64,000 nt of DNA from positions 54,879 through 118,878 of the forward strand of contig NZ_JAKZGR010000015.1 in the NCBI RefSeq assembly GCF_022549675.1, read 5' to 3'. Positions 63,777 to 64,000 of this stretch are shown here, piece by piece. The position numbers and the translations under genes are program-made. The notes below the pieces were generated by a model, which was given only the letters and a program-made list of their open reading frames with translations, was not told the DNA's origin and did not search any database. Each line of letters opens with the position of its first letter. Within the stretch, counting starts at the first letter, position 1. Origin of the DNA: Belliella kenyensis. GTDB taxonomy: Bacteria; Bacteroidota; Bacteroidia; Cytophagales; Cyclobacteriaceae.

Positions 63777-64000
63777 CTACTCCTTCCCGCAACCTGGCTT
63801 AAGCCTAAAACAGTCCACTGGACTGTTTCTTAAGGGCTTACCCGCTTCATTATGTTGTAAAAACTGTAACTTATTGTCCTCATATACAAAGCCTCCTACA
63901 TAATCCGAAACCTTGGTAGTTCCTCCATCTACCGTTTTCTGGGACAGCTTGCTGCCACTGGCATCGTAGGTATATTCTATGTATTTGGATGCGCTGAAGG
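63777..64000 (-). CDS. C-terminal end of an RHS-repeat protein (runs off the window)
   Basis: The minus strand is open from the right edge to TAG at 63777, giving 73 residues and no start. It reads YIEYTYDASGSKLSQKTVDG, VSDYVGGFVYEDNKLQFLQHNEAG, which is the RHS core block with a YD repeat and the YVGGFVYE motif found in Bacteroidota RHS proteins. In full-length proteins the core continues after NEAG with GRV and a long variable C-terminal region; here the last ~20 residues (KPLRNSPVDCFRLKPGCGKE) come instead from the palindromic repeat at 63808-63828. The gene is thus probably truncated or has a recently acquired end. The main part lies outside the window. Confidence 0.75.
   Translation of the reverse strand, partial: FSASKYIEYTYDASGSKLSQKTVDGGTTKVSDYVGGFVYEDNKLQFLQHNEAGKPLRNSPVDCFRLKPGCGKE
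63808..63828. repeat. Perfect 10-bp palindrome inside the RHS 3' end
   Basis: AAACAGTCCA and TGGACTGTTT are exact inverted copies around a single C. It sits in the last part of the RHS reading frame, which it replaces. Flanking CTTAAG-like bases extend the symmetry loosely. Confidence 0.7.

Noticed and set aside
1..64000. CRISPR arrays, rRNA genes and insertion sequences
   Set aside because: No regularly spaced repeats, rRNA stretches or transposase reading frames were seen on either strand.

Overview
The window reads as chromosomal DNA of a Bacteroidota member, most likely order Cytophagales. The grounds are an AT-rich sequence with almost no Shine-Dalgarno boxes, -7 elements of the Bacteroidota type (TAnnTTTG), a subtilase with a type IX secretion tail, several TlpA-type lipoproteins, DUF6909-, CvfB- and YkgJ-like proteins, and arginine biosynthesis through N-acylated ornithine and citrulline. 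No mobile element, CRISPR array, tRNA or rRNA gene was seen in the first 63 kb. Gene density is high and the genes look intact.

Layout. 1-11928: the N-terminus of a ROK sugar kinase, then mixed housekeeping genes (YkgJ-like, ArsC-like without its cysteine, CvfB, 3-hydroxyacyl-CoA dehydrogenase, deoxynucleoside kinase, TlpA lipoprotein, PlsC-like acyltransferase, HPPD, DUF4269, phosphohexomutase, YihY, FrnE-like DsbA). 12125-20980: a complete arginine operon on the + strand, GNAT-argG-argC-argD-argF'-argB-argE'-argH. A promoter and an unannotated 36-codon leader ORF ending in four AGG arginine codons stand in front of it. 20977-25294: exported proteins on the minus strand (two YceI-type proteins around an outer-membrane barrel) and a DUF6909 protein. 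25533-31734: DinB, an M28 peptidase, then a PIG-L deacetylase, an unannotated 33-residue membrane peptide and a sodium:solute symporter in overlapping translation units.

31877-40641 (minus): TPR protein and gyrA, two exported hypotheticals, rpe, a T9SS subtilase and a lipoprotein. 40719-46833 (mostly +): a TrpF-like protein lacking its catalytic cysteine, hemF, PAP2, ribE (minus), pcm, a hotdog thioesterase, small proteins and a 342-residue protein with kinase-like motifs. 46901-51255 (minus): a four-gene operon of exported proteins of unknown function ending in a large LRR protein built from three repeated units. 51508-56813 (minus): TlpA lipoprotein, gatB, alaS. 56937-63078: M23 peptidase, a carboxypeptidase-regulatory-domain protein, a GNAT, a GHL10-like lipoprotein and glutamate dehydrogenase.

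63079-64000 differs from the rest: a terminator, a broken piece of an RHS-type protein, a strong repeat with nested inverted repeats, and the C-terminal end of another RHS gene that runs off the window and reads through a perfect palindrome.

The strongest candidates for undescribed biology are the arginine leader peptide, the 33-residue membrane peptide fused into the PIG-L/symporter operon, the four-gene exported LRR operon, and the kinase-like protein. All functional statements come from reading motifs; no database search was possible.
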